Assembly (NCBI GenBank): GCA_004557385.1
Contig: SFEA01000004.1
Location: 62,001-126,000, forward strand
Direction of reading: 5' to 3'
Source: Bacteroidales bacterium
GTDB taxonomy: Bacteria; Bacteroidota; Bacteroidia; Bacteroidales; Muribaculaceae
DNA length: 64,000 nucleotides
Below, piece by piece: positions 27,823 to 35,491 of this stretch (the first letter of the stretch is position 1; each line of letters opens with the position of its first letter). The notes beneath the pieces are model-generated. The model was given only the letters and a program-made list of their open reading frames with translations, made no database searches and was not told the DNA's origin. Position numbers and translations under genes: made by a program.

Positions 27823-28998
27823 ATGCAAACCTACAATTTCGATGAAATAATCGACCGCCACGGCTCCGGTGCCATCAAAACCGATGCGCTGCAAGAACGC
27901 TTCGGCCGCGGCGATTTAACTGCATTGTGGGTGGCTGACATGGATTTCGCCACACCACCATTCATTATCGATGCGCTCAACCAGCGCATGAAGCACCCCA
28001 TATTTGGCTACACCGCCGTGCCCGACGACTATGTGCCGTGCATTGCCGACTGGATTGAAAGCCACCACGGGTGGCAAGTGAAGCACGAATGGATTCAATA
28101 CATCCCCGGCATAGTGAAAGGCATAGGCATGGTGCTGAACGTGTTCACCAAGCCCGGCGACGGCATCATCATTCAGCCGCCGGTTTATCACCCATTCCGC
28201 CTGGTGCCCGAGGGCAACGGCCGACGCATTGTCAACAACCCCCTCATCGAAAACGCCGACGGCACCTACTCAATGGACTTCGACAACCTTGCCAAGGTGG
28301 CTGACGACACTTGCAAGGTGCTTATACTCAGCAATCCGCACAACCCTGCCGGCATCGTGTGGGACGCCGACACGCTGCGCCGCTTGGCTCACTTCTGCTC
28401 GCAACACGGCATATTGGTGATTAGCGACGAGATTCACTGCGACATGGCATTGTTCGGACACCGTCACACCCCATTTGCTTCGGTAAGCCCCGAAGCCGAG
28501 CAATGCAGCATCACTTTCGGCGCCCCAAGCAAGACATTCAACATTGCCGGCATAGTGAGCAGCTACAGCATCGTGCCCAACGACCAACTGCGCCACCGCT
28601 TCTACTCGTGGCTCGAGGCTAATGAGTTGGGCGAACCAACCATCTTCTCGCCCATTGCCACCATCGCCGCATTCCGCCATGGCGAAGAGTGGCGTGGCCA
28701 GATGTTGAGCTACATCGAGGGCAACGTGCTTGCAGTGGAAAAGTTCTGCGCCGAACACCTGCCGGGCATCAAGCCTCTGCGCCCGCAGGCTTCGTTCCTC
28801 GTATGGCTCGACTGCCGAGGCCTTAACCTCGAGCACGACCAGCTCATCGACCTATTTGTGAATCGTGCTCACCTTGCGCTCAACGACGGTGCCATGTTCG
28901 GCAGCCAAGGCAATGGCTTCATGCGCCTTAATGTGGGCATGCCGCGCAGCCTATTGCTTGCCGCGCTCGAAAACCTGCGCAAAGCCCTGCAGCAATAA
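27823..28998 (+). CDS. MalY/PatB-type PLP-dependent C-S lyase or aminotransferase
   Basis: 391 residues, fold type I PLP enzyme. The N-terminus MQTYNFDEIIDRHGSGAIKTD and VADMDFATPP are the hallmark of the MalY/PatB group. The PLP-binding motif LSNPHNPAG, the VISDEIHCDMAL aspartate, and the Schiff-base lysine in GAPSKTFNIAG (about residue 235) are all present. Likely cystathionine beta-lyase or cysteine-S-conjugate lyase activity. Last gene of the operon, followed by a terminator at 29102. Confidence 0.92.
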   Translation: MQTYNFDEIIDRHGSGAIKTDALQERFGRGDLTALWVADMDFATPPFIIDALNQRMKHPIFGYTAVPDDYVPCIADWIESHHGWQVKHEWIQYIPGIVKGIGMVLNVFTKPGDGIIIQPPVYHPFRLVPEGNGRRIVNNPLIENADGTYSMDFDNLAKVADDTCKVLILSNPHNPAGIVWDADTLRRLAHFCSQHGILVISDEIHCDMALFGHRHTPFASVSPEAEQCSITFGAPSKTFNIAGIVSSYSIVPNDQLRHRFYSWLEANELGEPTIFSPIATIAAFRHGEEWRGQMLSYIEGNVLAVEKFCAEHLPGIKPLRPQASFLVWLDCRGLNLEHDQLIDLFVNRAHLALNDGAMFGSQGNGFMRLNVGMPRSLLLAALENLRKALQQ

Positions 28999-29018
28999 CT
29001 CGTTATTTGAGATACAGC

Positions 29019-29078
29019 AATTCCATCTCCCCCACGCTAATGCACACCAACGGGCAACGGCAAAGGGATGATGGAATT
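29019..29078 (+). repeat. 9-bp inverted repeat after the MalY-like gene
   Basis: AATTCCATC (29019-29027) is complementary to GATGGAATT (29070-29078) with a loop of 42 bases and no T-tract. It may be part of the 3' end structure. Confidence 0.3.
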
Positions 29079-29101
29079 TGCTTGTAATAATAAACACTAA
29101 T

Positions 29102-29135
29102 AGCCGTCGTCACACAACGTAACAACGGCTTTTAT
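29102..29135 (+). terminator. intrinsic terminator after the MalY-like gene
   Basis: AGCCGT (29102-29107) pairs with ACGGCT (29125-29130), extended by two more pairs after a mismatch, then TTTA and a further T-rich stretch. It lies about 100 bases after the stop. Confidence 0.5.
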
Positions 29136-29192
29136 GCGTTTTTGCTCCTTCAGCTCGATGCTAAAGGCTCAGTGCAGTAAAAATCTGATTTT

Positions 29193-29345
29193 TTACTTGT
29201 TTACAGAGTCAGATACTGTGAGGCTGTAACGACCCTTAGCACGACGACGTGCCAATACTTTACGACCGTCAGCTGTTTGCATTCTGTGACGGAAACCATG
29301 CTTGTTAGCTTTCTTTCTGTTTGAAGGTTGGAATGTTCTTTTCAT
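29193..29345 (-). CDS. rpmH: 50S ribosomal protein L34
   Basis: 50-residue basic protein, MKRTFQPSNRKKANKHGF onward, with the highly conserved MQTADGRKVLARRRAKGR core. It is a structural component of the large ribosomal subunit. The C-terminal tail SLTVSDSVNK is longer than the 44-46 residue form of many bacteria, as seen in Bacteroidetes. It is transcribed away from efp, and both have strong promoter elements in the 192-base gap. No dnaA or rnpA gene is next to it. Confidence 0.96.
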   Translation of the reverse strand: MKRTFQPSNRKKANKHGFRHRMQTADGRKVLARRRAKGRYSLTVSDSVNK

Positions 29346-29389
29346 TACCGTATTTATTTATTATTATTTTCGTTTTTCGATTCGGTGTG

Positions 29390-29420
29390 CAAAATTAGTC
29401 ACTTTTTTCAAATTTACCAA
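29390..29420 (-). promoter_or_regulatory. rpmH promoter
   Basis: On the minus strand this is TTG, 20 bases, TAATTTTG, a full match to the Bacteroidetes promoter pattern, about 45 bases upstream of the rpmH start. Confidence 0.7.
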
Positions 29421-29447
29421 GCCAAAAGCGATTTTTACACTAAAGTT

Positions 29448-29479
29448 TTTGCGATTTCTCTTATTTTCAATTAATTTTG
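29448..29479 (+). promoter_or_regulatory. efp promoter
   Basis: TTTG (29448-29451), a 20-base spacer, then TAATTTTG (29472-29479). The predicted leader to the efp ATG is about 50 bases. Confidence 0.7.
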
Positions 29480-29537
29480 CACCCGAAAACGAACGAATAT
29501 AAACGAATTACAATAATTTTTCACAACAATTTTTTTT

Positions 29538-30104
29538 ATGATTAACGCTCAAGACATCAAGAACGGCACCTGCATTCGCATGGACAACAGACTTTATTTT
29601 TGCGTAGAATTCCTTCACGTTAAGCCAGGCAAGGGCAACACCTTCATGCGCACCAAACTGAAAGACGTTGTCGATGGTCGTGTAATCGAGCGCCGCTTTA
29701 ACATTGGCGAAAAGCTTGAAGACGTTCGCGTTGAACACCGTCCTTATCAGTTCCTTTATGCCGAAGGCGAGGACAACATCTTCATGAACCAAGAAACTTA
29801 CGAACAAATTCCTATTAGCAAGGAATTGGTTACAGGAGTTCAATTCATGAAAGAAGGCGACGTGGTGGATGTTGTGTCAGATGCATCAACCGAAACCGTG
29901 CTTTATGCCGAAATGCCTATCAAGACAGTGCTCAAAATCACATACACCGAGCCAGGCCTCAAGGGCGACACCGCAACCAACACCCTCAAGCCGGCAACCG
30001 TTGAAACCGGTGCCACCGTGCGTGTGCCTCTGTTCATCAACGAAGGCGAACTCATCGAAGTCGACACTCGCGACGGTTCGTATGTAGGCCGCGTGAAAGC
30101 ATAA
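29538..30104 (+). CDS. efp: translation elongation factor P
   Basis: 188 residues with three beta-barrel domains. Relieves ribosome stalling at polyproline stretches. The tip of domain I reads VKPGKGNTF, so the residue at the modification site is Lys32. Domain III ends with the conserved TRDGSYVGRVKA. A lysine at the tip means the arginine-rhamnose (EarP) system is not used; whether it is modified by an EpmA-like enzyme cannot be told here. Confidence 0.97.
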   Translation: MINAQDIKNGTCIRMDNRLYFCVEFLHVKPGKGNTFMRTKLKDVVDGRVIERRFNIGEKLEDVRVEHRPYQFLYAEGEDNIFMNQETYEQIPISKELVTGVQFMKEGDVVDVVSDASTETVLYAEMPIKTVLKITYTEPGLKGDTATNTLKPATVETGATVRVPLFINEGELIEVDTRDGSYVGRVKA

Positions 30105-30150
30105 CAAAACATCGTCTTTTATAAGAATTTTTCCACAAGACGCCAATTAT

Positions 30151-30194
30151 TAGCAGCAATATGCCGACAAAAGGCAAATTGCTGCTATTTTTTT
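30151..30194 (+). terminator. intrinsic terminator after efp
   Basis: TAGCAGCAAT (30151-30160) pairs perfectly with ATTGCTGCTA (30178-30187), followed by seven T residues. Confidence 0.88.
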
Positions 30195-30219
30195 AACAAT
30201 ATTTTTTCGCCACAAAATA

Positions 30220-30250
30220 TTTGAAATAAAAAACCAAATATTTATATTTG
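30220..30250 (+). promoter_or_regulatory. promoter of the alanine dehydrogenase gene
   Basis: TTTG (30220-30223), a 19-base spacer, then TATATTTG (30243-30250), 38 bases before the ATG. Confidence 0.7.
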
Positions 30251-30288
30251 TTCCGAAAAAATTAAACCTTTAAAAACTTTAAATCATC

Positions 30289-31401
30289 ATGATTGTTGGT
30301 ATTCCAAAAGAAATCAAAAACAACGAATTTCGCGTTGGTATGACTCCGTCAGGAGTTGCAACATTAGTAAAGAATGGCCACACAGTTTATGTTCAAAAGA
30401 CTGCAGGCGAAGGTAGCGGATTCAGCGATGCCGAATACGAAGCCGTAGGAGCAAAGATATTGCCCACCATTGCCGACGTGTATGCGACAGCCGAGATGAT
30501 TGTGAAAGTTAAAGAGCCCATTGAACCCGAGTATGATCTAATCCGCGAAGGCCAATTCCTCTTCACCTACTTCCACTTTGCTTGCGACCGTCCTCTCACC
30601 GAAGCAATGATTGCCCGCAAAGCAATCTGTTTAGCTTATGAAACCGTGCGAAAAGCCGACCGTACACTGCCACTGCTCATTCCTATGAGCGAAATTGCCG
30701 GACGTATGGCTGCCCAAGAAGGCGCCCGCTTCCTCGAAAAGCCCCAATCGGGCAAAGGCATCCTCATGGGTGGCGTTCCGGGCGTGAAACCTGCCAAGGT
30801 GCTTGTGCTTGGTGCCGGCACCGTGGGCACTAACGCAGCAATCACTGCTGCCGGCATGGGTGCCGATGTCATCATCACCGACATCAACCTCGCCCGCTTG
30901 CGCTATCTCGACGACGTAATGCCTAAGAACATTCGCACTCTCTACTCTAACGAATACAACATCCGAGCCGAACTGCCATCCACCGACTTGGTTATCGGCT
31001 CTGTGCTCATCCCCGGCGACAAAACTCCACACCTCATCACTCGCGACATGTTGGCATTGCTCAAACCAGGTTCTGTGTTGGTTGACGTAGCCATCGACCA
31101 AGGCGGCTGCTTCGAAACTTCGCACCCAACTTCGCACAGCGAACCTGTTTACACCGTCGATGGCATTGTTCACTATTGCGTGGCAAACATCCCTGGTGCC
31201 GTGCCTTTCACTTCCACTCTCGCGCTCACAAATGCCACCACTCCTTATGCCGTGGCGCTTGCCAACAAGGGCTGGAAGCAAGCTTGCAAGGACGACCCTG
31301 CTCTCAAGCTCGGCTTGAACATAGTGGAAGGAAAAGTCACTTTCCCGGCTGTTGCCAAGGTATTCGACCTTCCTTACACTCCAGTTGACGAACTGCTTTA
31401 A
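30289..31401 (+). CDS. ald: alanine dehydrogenase
   Basis: 370 residues. Catalyses NAD-dependent interconversion of alanine with pyruvate and ammonia. The N-terminus MIVGIPKEIKNNEFRVGMTP and the NAD-binding segment VLVLGAGTVGTNAAITAAGM (about residues 168-187) are characteristic. The conserved DVAIDQGGCFETSHPTSH active-site region is also present. Monocistronic, with its own promoter and a terminator at 31507. It could link amino-acid nitrogen with pyruvate pools. Confidence 0.96.
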   Translation: MIVGIPKEIKNNEFRVGMTPSGVATLVKNGHTVYVQKTAGEGSGFSDAEYEAVGAKILPTIADVYATAEMIVKVKEPIEPEYDLIREGQFLFTYFHFACDRPLTEAMIARKAICLAYETVRKADRTLPLLIPMSEIAGRMAAQEGARFLEKPQSGKGILMGGVPGVKPAKVLVLGAGTVGTNAAITAAGMGADVIITDINLARLRYLDDVMPKNIRTLYSNEYNIRAELPSTDLVIGSVLIPGDKTPHLITRDMLALLKPGSVLVDVAIDQGGCFETSHPTSHSEPVYTVDGIVHYCVANIPGAVPFTSTLALTNATTPYAVALANKGWKQACKDDPALKLGLNIVEGKVTFPAVAKVFDLPYTPVDELL

Positions 31402-31506
31402 TCAAAAAAAATGGTTTTATATCTTAGAGCCTGCATCACAACAAGCGACATAGCAGACTCTTGAACTTTTATTGTTATTCCGAGCAATGTCAGGTGGCAA
31501 ACGTCC

Positions 31507-31528
31507 GCCGGCATTGCCCGGCTTTTTT
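31507..31528 (+). terminator. intrinsic terminator after ald
   Basis: GCCGG (31507-31511) pairs with CCGGC (31518-31522) around a six-base loop, followed by six T residues. It is about 105 bases after the stop. Confidence 0.6.
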
Positions 31529-31651
31529 ATGCCCATCAGGAGCCTGCAGCCACACGCCAGACATCACCGCTGCTACACTTTTCAACAGCGCAAGCACGAA
31601 CCTGTTAACTTTTTATTGAAAAAGTATACCCCGGAAAAGCTATGTAGCTTC

Positions 31652-31672
31652 GCAAAGATTCAGTATCTTTGC
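31652..31672 (+). promoter_or_regulatory. dnaB promoter -7 element inside an inverted repeat
   Basis: GCAAAGAT (31652-31659) and ATCTTTGC (31665-31672) form a perfect palindromic pair with a 5-base centre. The right arm overlaps TATCTTTG (31664-31671), the -7 element. It could be an operator or a chance result of the consensus sequence. Confidence 0.5.
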
Positions 31673-31712
31673 AATCCACATCACAACATTTTTCATTTAT
31701 TTTTGATACTCG

Positions 31713-33269
31713 ATGGATTTTAAACTTACAGAAGAACAGCGCAAACGCCAATACAACCGCCGTAAACCGCAACAAGCTGCCGAGGTGGTGAACGAATTCG
31801 GAAAATTACAACCGCAGAACCTCGAACTTGAGGATGCTGTGCTGGGTGCTCTCATGCTCGAAAAAGACGCTTACAGCAAAGTGGTTGACATCCTCAAGCC
31901 CGAATGTTTCTACGAGCCGAACAACCAAAAAATCTTCGAGGCAATACAGACTTTGGGAAGCATGTCGCAACCCATCGATATGCTCACCGTCACCGAGCAG
32001 CTGCGCGTGCAAGGCATGCTCGACGAAGTGGGCGGCCCAATTAGGATTTCGCAGCTTACAAGTGGTGTGTCGTCGGCTGCCAACATCGAGTTTCACGCAC
32101 GCATTGTTGCGCAAAAATATCTTGCACGCGAGCTCATCAGCTTCAGCTCGCAAATTCAATCGCTTGCCTTCGACGATTCAATCGACATTCTTGACGTTCT
32201 GCAGGAAGCCGAAGGCAAATTGTTTGAACTCTCGCAAAGCAACCTCAAGAAAGATGTGACGAAAATCGAGCCGGTAATCATCGACGCTCTCAAGAAAATT
32301 GAAGATGCGGCAAACCGCACCGACGGCTTGAGCGGCCTTCAAACCGGCTTCGACGAAATCGACCGCGTGACTTCGGGTTGGCAAAACAGCGACCTCGTGA
32401 TTATTGCCGCACGTCCTGCAATGGGTAAGACAGCCTTTGTGCTGTCGATGGCAATGCGCATGGCTGTGCGCTTCAACATTCCGGTGGCGGTGTTCTCGCT
32501 CGAAATGTCGAACCTGCAGCTTGTCAACCGTCTCATAAGCAACATATGCGAAATTGAGGGCAGCAAAATAAAGAGCGGTACGCTGAGCCGCCTCGAATGG
32601 GAGCAGTTGCACTCGCGCATACGCCCGCTATACACAGCACCGCTGTTCATCGACGATACGCCAAGCCTCTCGGTGTTTGAACTGCGCACCAAAGCGCGCC
32701 GCCTGGTGCGCGAACAAGGCGTGAAGATGATTGTGATTGACTACTTGCAGCTTATGAACGCCAGCGGCATGAAGTTTGGCAGCCGCGAACAAGAAGTGAG
32801 CACCATCTCGCGCTCGCTCAAGCAGCTTGCCAAGGAACTCGACATTCCCATCATCGCACTCTCGCAGCTCAACCGTTCGGTTGAAAACCGCACCGACGGT
32901 AAGGTGCCACAGCTTTCCGACTTGCGCGAATCGGGTGCCATCGAGCAGGACGCCGACATGGTTTGCTTTATCCACCGCCCCGAATACTACACCAAATCCA
33001 CCACCGACGCCGAAGGCAACAACATCGAAGGCGTGGCAAAATTCATCTTTGCCAAGCACCGTAGCGGTGCCACAGGCGATGTGACACTGCGTTTCGAGGG
33101 AAAATATGCACGATTCCAGAACTGGGACGAGAACAGCCTCGTGAACCACGGCATCGTGCCATCAAAAATCAATGCACCTGCCGACGCCGCCAACGGTGCG
33201 CCGTCGCCATTCACTGGCGGCGTGAGCGAGGACCAGTTTATCGACAACAACAATCCTACGCCGTTCTAA
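31713..33269 (+). CDS. dnaB: replicative DNA helicase
   Basis: 518 residues. The N-terminal domain starts after a short basic tail (NLELEDAVLGALMLEKDAYS). The RecA-like ATPase has Walker A ARPAMGKTAF (about residue 232), Walker B VIDYLQLMN (about 341), and the DnaB motifs LSQLNRSVENRTD and LRESGAIEQDADMVCFI. No intein is present. The C-terminal tail of about 45 residues is low complexity. Unwinds DNA at the replication fork. Confidence 0.97.
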   Translation: MDFKLTEEQRKRQYNRRKPQQAAEVVNEFGKLQPQNLELEDAVLGALMLEKDAYSKVVDILKPECFYEPNNQKIFEAIQTLGSMSQPIDMLTVTEQLRVQGMLDEVGGPIRISQLTSGVSSAANIEFHARIVAQKYLARELISFSSQIQSLAFDDSIDILDVLQEAEGKLFELSQSNLKKDVTKIEPVIIDALKKIEDAANRTDGLSGLQTGFDEIDRVTSGWQNSDLVIIAARPAMGKTAFVLSMAMRMAVRFNIPVAVFSLEMSNLQLVNRLISNICEIEGSKIKSGTLSRLEWEQLHSRIRPLYTAPLFIDDTPSLSVFELRTKARRLVREQGVKMIVIDYLQLMNASGMKFGSREQEVSTISRSLKQLAKELDIPIIALSQLNRSVENRTDGKVPQLSDLRESGAIEQDADMVCFIHRPEYYTKSTTDAEGNNIEGVAKFIFAKHRSGATGDVTLRFEGKYARFQNWDENSLVNHGIVPSKINAPADAANGAPSPFTGGVSEDQFIDNNNPTPF

Positions 33270-33296
33270 GAGCCTGTATTCATAATGTGCTCTTAG
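33266..33296. repeat. 8-bp inverted repeat at the dnaB / small ORF convergence
   Basis: CTAAGAGC (33266-33273, covering the dnaB stop) pairs with GCTCTTAG (33289-33296, inside the last codons of the convergent gene). No T-tract follows; it could act as a shared 3' structure. Confidence 0.35.
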
Positions 33297-33519
33297 CACC
33301 TTTCTTGCACTGGCAGCAGCTGCAACAACTGCCGTTGCACCGGCACGAATCGGCACAACCTTTCATTTCACATTTCTCAACCGCCGGCACACCATTGTGC
33401 TCCGGCGCCGCCTTTGCGCTGCCATCGGCGGGCTGAATCATCTTCAGCGCAACCAATATCACCACCAGCAACGCCACACTGAGCACCAGGCGGCGAAAGC
33501 GCATTCTCTTACTTAACAT
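33280..33519 (-). CDS. small membrane-anchored cysteine-rich protein
   Basis: 79 residues, family not recognised. A basic N-terminus (MLSKRMRFRRL) precedes one hydrophobic segment (VLSVALLVVILVALKMI), then a short linker and a tail with nine cysteines in 22 residues (CEMKGCADSCRCNGSCCSCC followed by QC). The topology would place the tail in the periplasm. Clustered cysteines suggest metal binding or disulphides; this is inference. It begins 17 bases after the radC stop and may be co-transcribed with radC and the glycosyltransferase. Confidence 0.65.
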   Translation of the reverse strand: MLSKRMRFRRLVLSVALLVVILVALKMIQPADGSAKAAPEHNGVPAVEKCEMKGCADSCRCNGSCCSCCQCKKGAKSTL

Positions 33520-33536
33520 ATATCACTCCGTTTTGA

Positions 33537-34238
33537 TTACAATCTTCCATTTTCCATATAGCTATAATAGCGGCCTTGAGTGACTATGATGTGGTCGATT
33601 AACGGCACATCAAGCACACTGCCCGCTTCCTTCACCTTTTGAGTGAGCGCATCGTCCTGATGGCTCGGCGAAGCATTGTTCGACGGATGGTTGTGTGCCA
33701 AGATTATGCTGTCGGCACCATTTTCAATTGCCATGCGCATGATAATCTTCACATCGCCCACCGTTGCCGACAAGCCTCCGTCGCTCACCACACATTCCCT
33801 TATGACGTGCTTGGCGCGGTCGAGCACAAGAATCATCAGCCGCTCATGGTCGAGATGTCCCAGCAGCCTGCGCAGCAGTTTGAACGCCTTTTCGCTGCTG
33901 GTTATCTGCGGCTGTTCCATAAACTCTTCATTTTCGAGGCGTCGGCCCAGTTCAAGAGCCGCCAAGATGTTGATGGCTTTCACCTCGCCTATGCCGTTAT
34001 AGCGCTTCAGTTCAGGCAGCCGCATACGCGCCAACTTGTATAGCTTATCGTCGTTGTCGTGCAATATTCTGCGACACAAATCCACCACCGACTCACCAGG
34101 CTGACCGCTGCCAATGAGCGTGGCAAGCAATTCGGCATTGGTGAGCGACGCCACACCCTGCGCCAGCGCCTTCTCGCGCGGACGGTCTTGCTCGGGCATA
34201 AAGCGTATCGACCTTTTTATTTCGTCGGATGCATCCAT
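33537..34238 (-). CDS. radC: RadC family protein (JAB/MPN domain)
   Basis: 233 residues. The N-terminal helix-hairpin-helix part includes RYNGIGEVKAINILAALELG, and the C-terminal JAB metalloprotease-like domain has the motif LAHNHPSNNASPSHQDD, which supplies the His-x-His, Ser and Asp ligands. RadC proteins were linked to DNA repair in the past, but the true role is uncertain. The start MDASDEIKRS is 15 bases after the glycosyltransferase stop. Confidence 0.93.
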   Translation of the reverse strand: MDASDEIKRSIRFMPEQDRPREKALAQGVASLTNAELLATLIGSGQPGESVVDLCRRILHDNDDKLYKLARMRLPELKRYNGIGEVKAINILAALELGRRLENEEFMEQPQITSSEKAFKLLRRLLGHLDHERLMILVLDRAKHVIRECVVSDGGLSATVGDVKIIMRMAIENGADSIILAHNHPSNNASPSHQDDALTQKVKEAGSVLDVPLIDHIIVTQGRYYSYMENGRL

Positions 34239-34253
34239 CGTGGCTACACTAAG

Positions 34254-35273
34254 TTACTTGCCCTTGCGAATGGCGATTTCCTCGTTGATGTCGCGCCCGT
34301 GACCAAGCACTATCTTCCACACAAACGCCTTGATGAACCCTATGCCGTAGCTGCCCAACTGCACAAAACTTGTGGCGATGGCAAGCGTGGCAATCTTCAG
34401 GCTGCGCGTTGATGCCAGCGCCGTAATCCACAACGCCGCCACATAAGCCACCAAAGGCAGAATTGCCCACCAACGCCACACACATGCCAGAAGCACAAGC
34501 CCAACAACGCCTATCACAAACACAGCCGGAAGGCAATGCACCAGCTTGAGCGAATCGGGATAGAGCAGCTTGAGCGTTATGCGCGACATACCAAACACAT
34601 AGGTCTGGCGAGAGAATTTCTTCAAGTCGACACGCCGCTTGTGATATACAAACGCCTCGCGAATCAATCCGATGTCGAAACCTGCCTTGCGAATGCGCGT
34701 GCTCATGTCGATGTCCTCGCTGAACATCTCACGAAAGCCACCCACCTCGTTCCACACAAGGCGCGAGTAGCCCATATTGAACGAGCGCGGCACAAACTTC
34801 TCCATCTGCATCTTGCCGCCTCGAATCCCGCCCGTGGTGAGGAACGCAGTCATCGAAAAGTTGATTGCCTTCTGCACGTCGCTGAACGACTCGTGAGCAG
34901 CATCGGGTCCGCCGAAGCACGGCACATAATGCTCCTCGAGCTTGGCTGTGAGCGTCTTGAAGTAGTCGGACGGTATCACACAGTCGCTGTCGAAAAATAT
35001 GAAATACTCACCGCAGGCACGTTCAATGCCATAGTTGCGGGCAATGCTTCTGCCCTCGTTTTCCTTGTAGAAATATTTCACATCCACTCTGCCGGCAAAA
35101 CTCTCCACCACCTCACGGCACGGCTCGGTGCTGCCGTCCTCCACAATCAGCACCTCAAAATTCTGCTGACTCTGCGACGCCAGGCTGTCAAGCAAGTCGC
35201 GCACCTCATCGATTCGGTTATACACCGGCACTATCACTGAAAAATATGGCATTACCATGTTGCTCTCTGTCAT
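34254..35273 (-). CDS. family 2 glycosyltransferase with C-terminal membrane segments
   Basis: 339 residues from the ATG at 35273 (MTESNMVMPYF); in-frame ATGs at 35258 and 35252 are alternatives, and a TTG at 35306 is less likely. The GT-A fold starts PYFSVIVPVYNRIDEV, the metal-binding DxD-like motif is FFDSDCVIP, and the acceptor-side motif is EDIDMSTRIRKAGF. Three or so hydrophobic segments follow at the C-terminus. Such enzymes add sugars to lipid-linked or envelope glycans. Substrate unknown. Confidence 0.88.
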   Translation of the reverse strand: MTESNMVMPYFSVIVPVYNRIDEVRDLLDSLASQSQQNFEVLIVEDGSTEPCREVVESFAGRVDVKYFYKENEGRSIARNYGIERACGEYFIFFDSDCVIPSDYFKTLTAKLEEHYVPCFGGPDAAHESFSDVQKAINFSMTAFLTTGGIRGGKMQMEKFVPRSFNMGYSRLVWNEVGGFREMFSEDIDMSTRIRKAGFDIGLIREAFVYHKRRVDLKKFSRQTYVFGMSRITLKLLYPDSLKLVHCLPAVFVIGVVGLVLLACVWRWWAILPLVAYVAALWITALASTRSLKIATLAIATSFVQLGSYGIGFIKAFVWKIVLGHGRDINEEIAIRKGK

Positions 35274-35491
35274 TGAAAAAAAATTGAATATCTTTTGCGG
35301 CGCCAATTGCCGCCGCTACTGCAAAAATAATAAAAACAAGTTGAAATACACAGCTTTTTACCAAGCCATCACACCAGTGTGTATTAATTATTCTTAACTC
35401 CTACAAAAAACACGGGCAATTTGGCATCGTATATAAAAGAATTATATTAATTTAGCATAAACTACAGCATAACCGCCAATAAACAACCGTC

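Larger units (their letters stand above)
31402..31712 (+). other. 311-base intergenic region between ald and dnaB
   Basis: No gene found. It contains the ald terminator (31507-31528) and, near its end, a perfect inverted repeat whose right arm overlaps the dnaB -7 element (31652-31672). Confidence 0.6.

Noticed and set aside
29193..29345. Replication origin near rpmH
   Set aside because: rpmH can lie near oriC in some bacteria, but no dnaA, rnpA or DnaA-box cluster is seen here.
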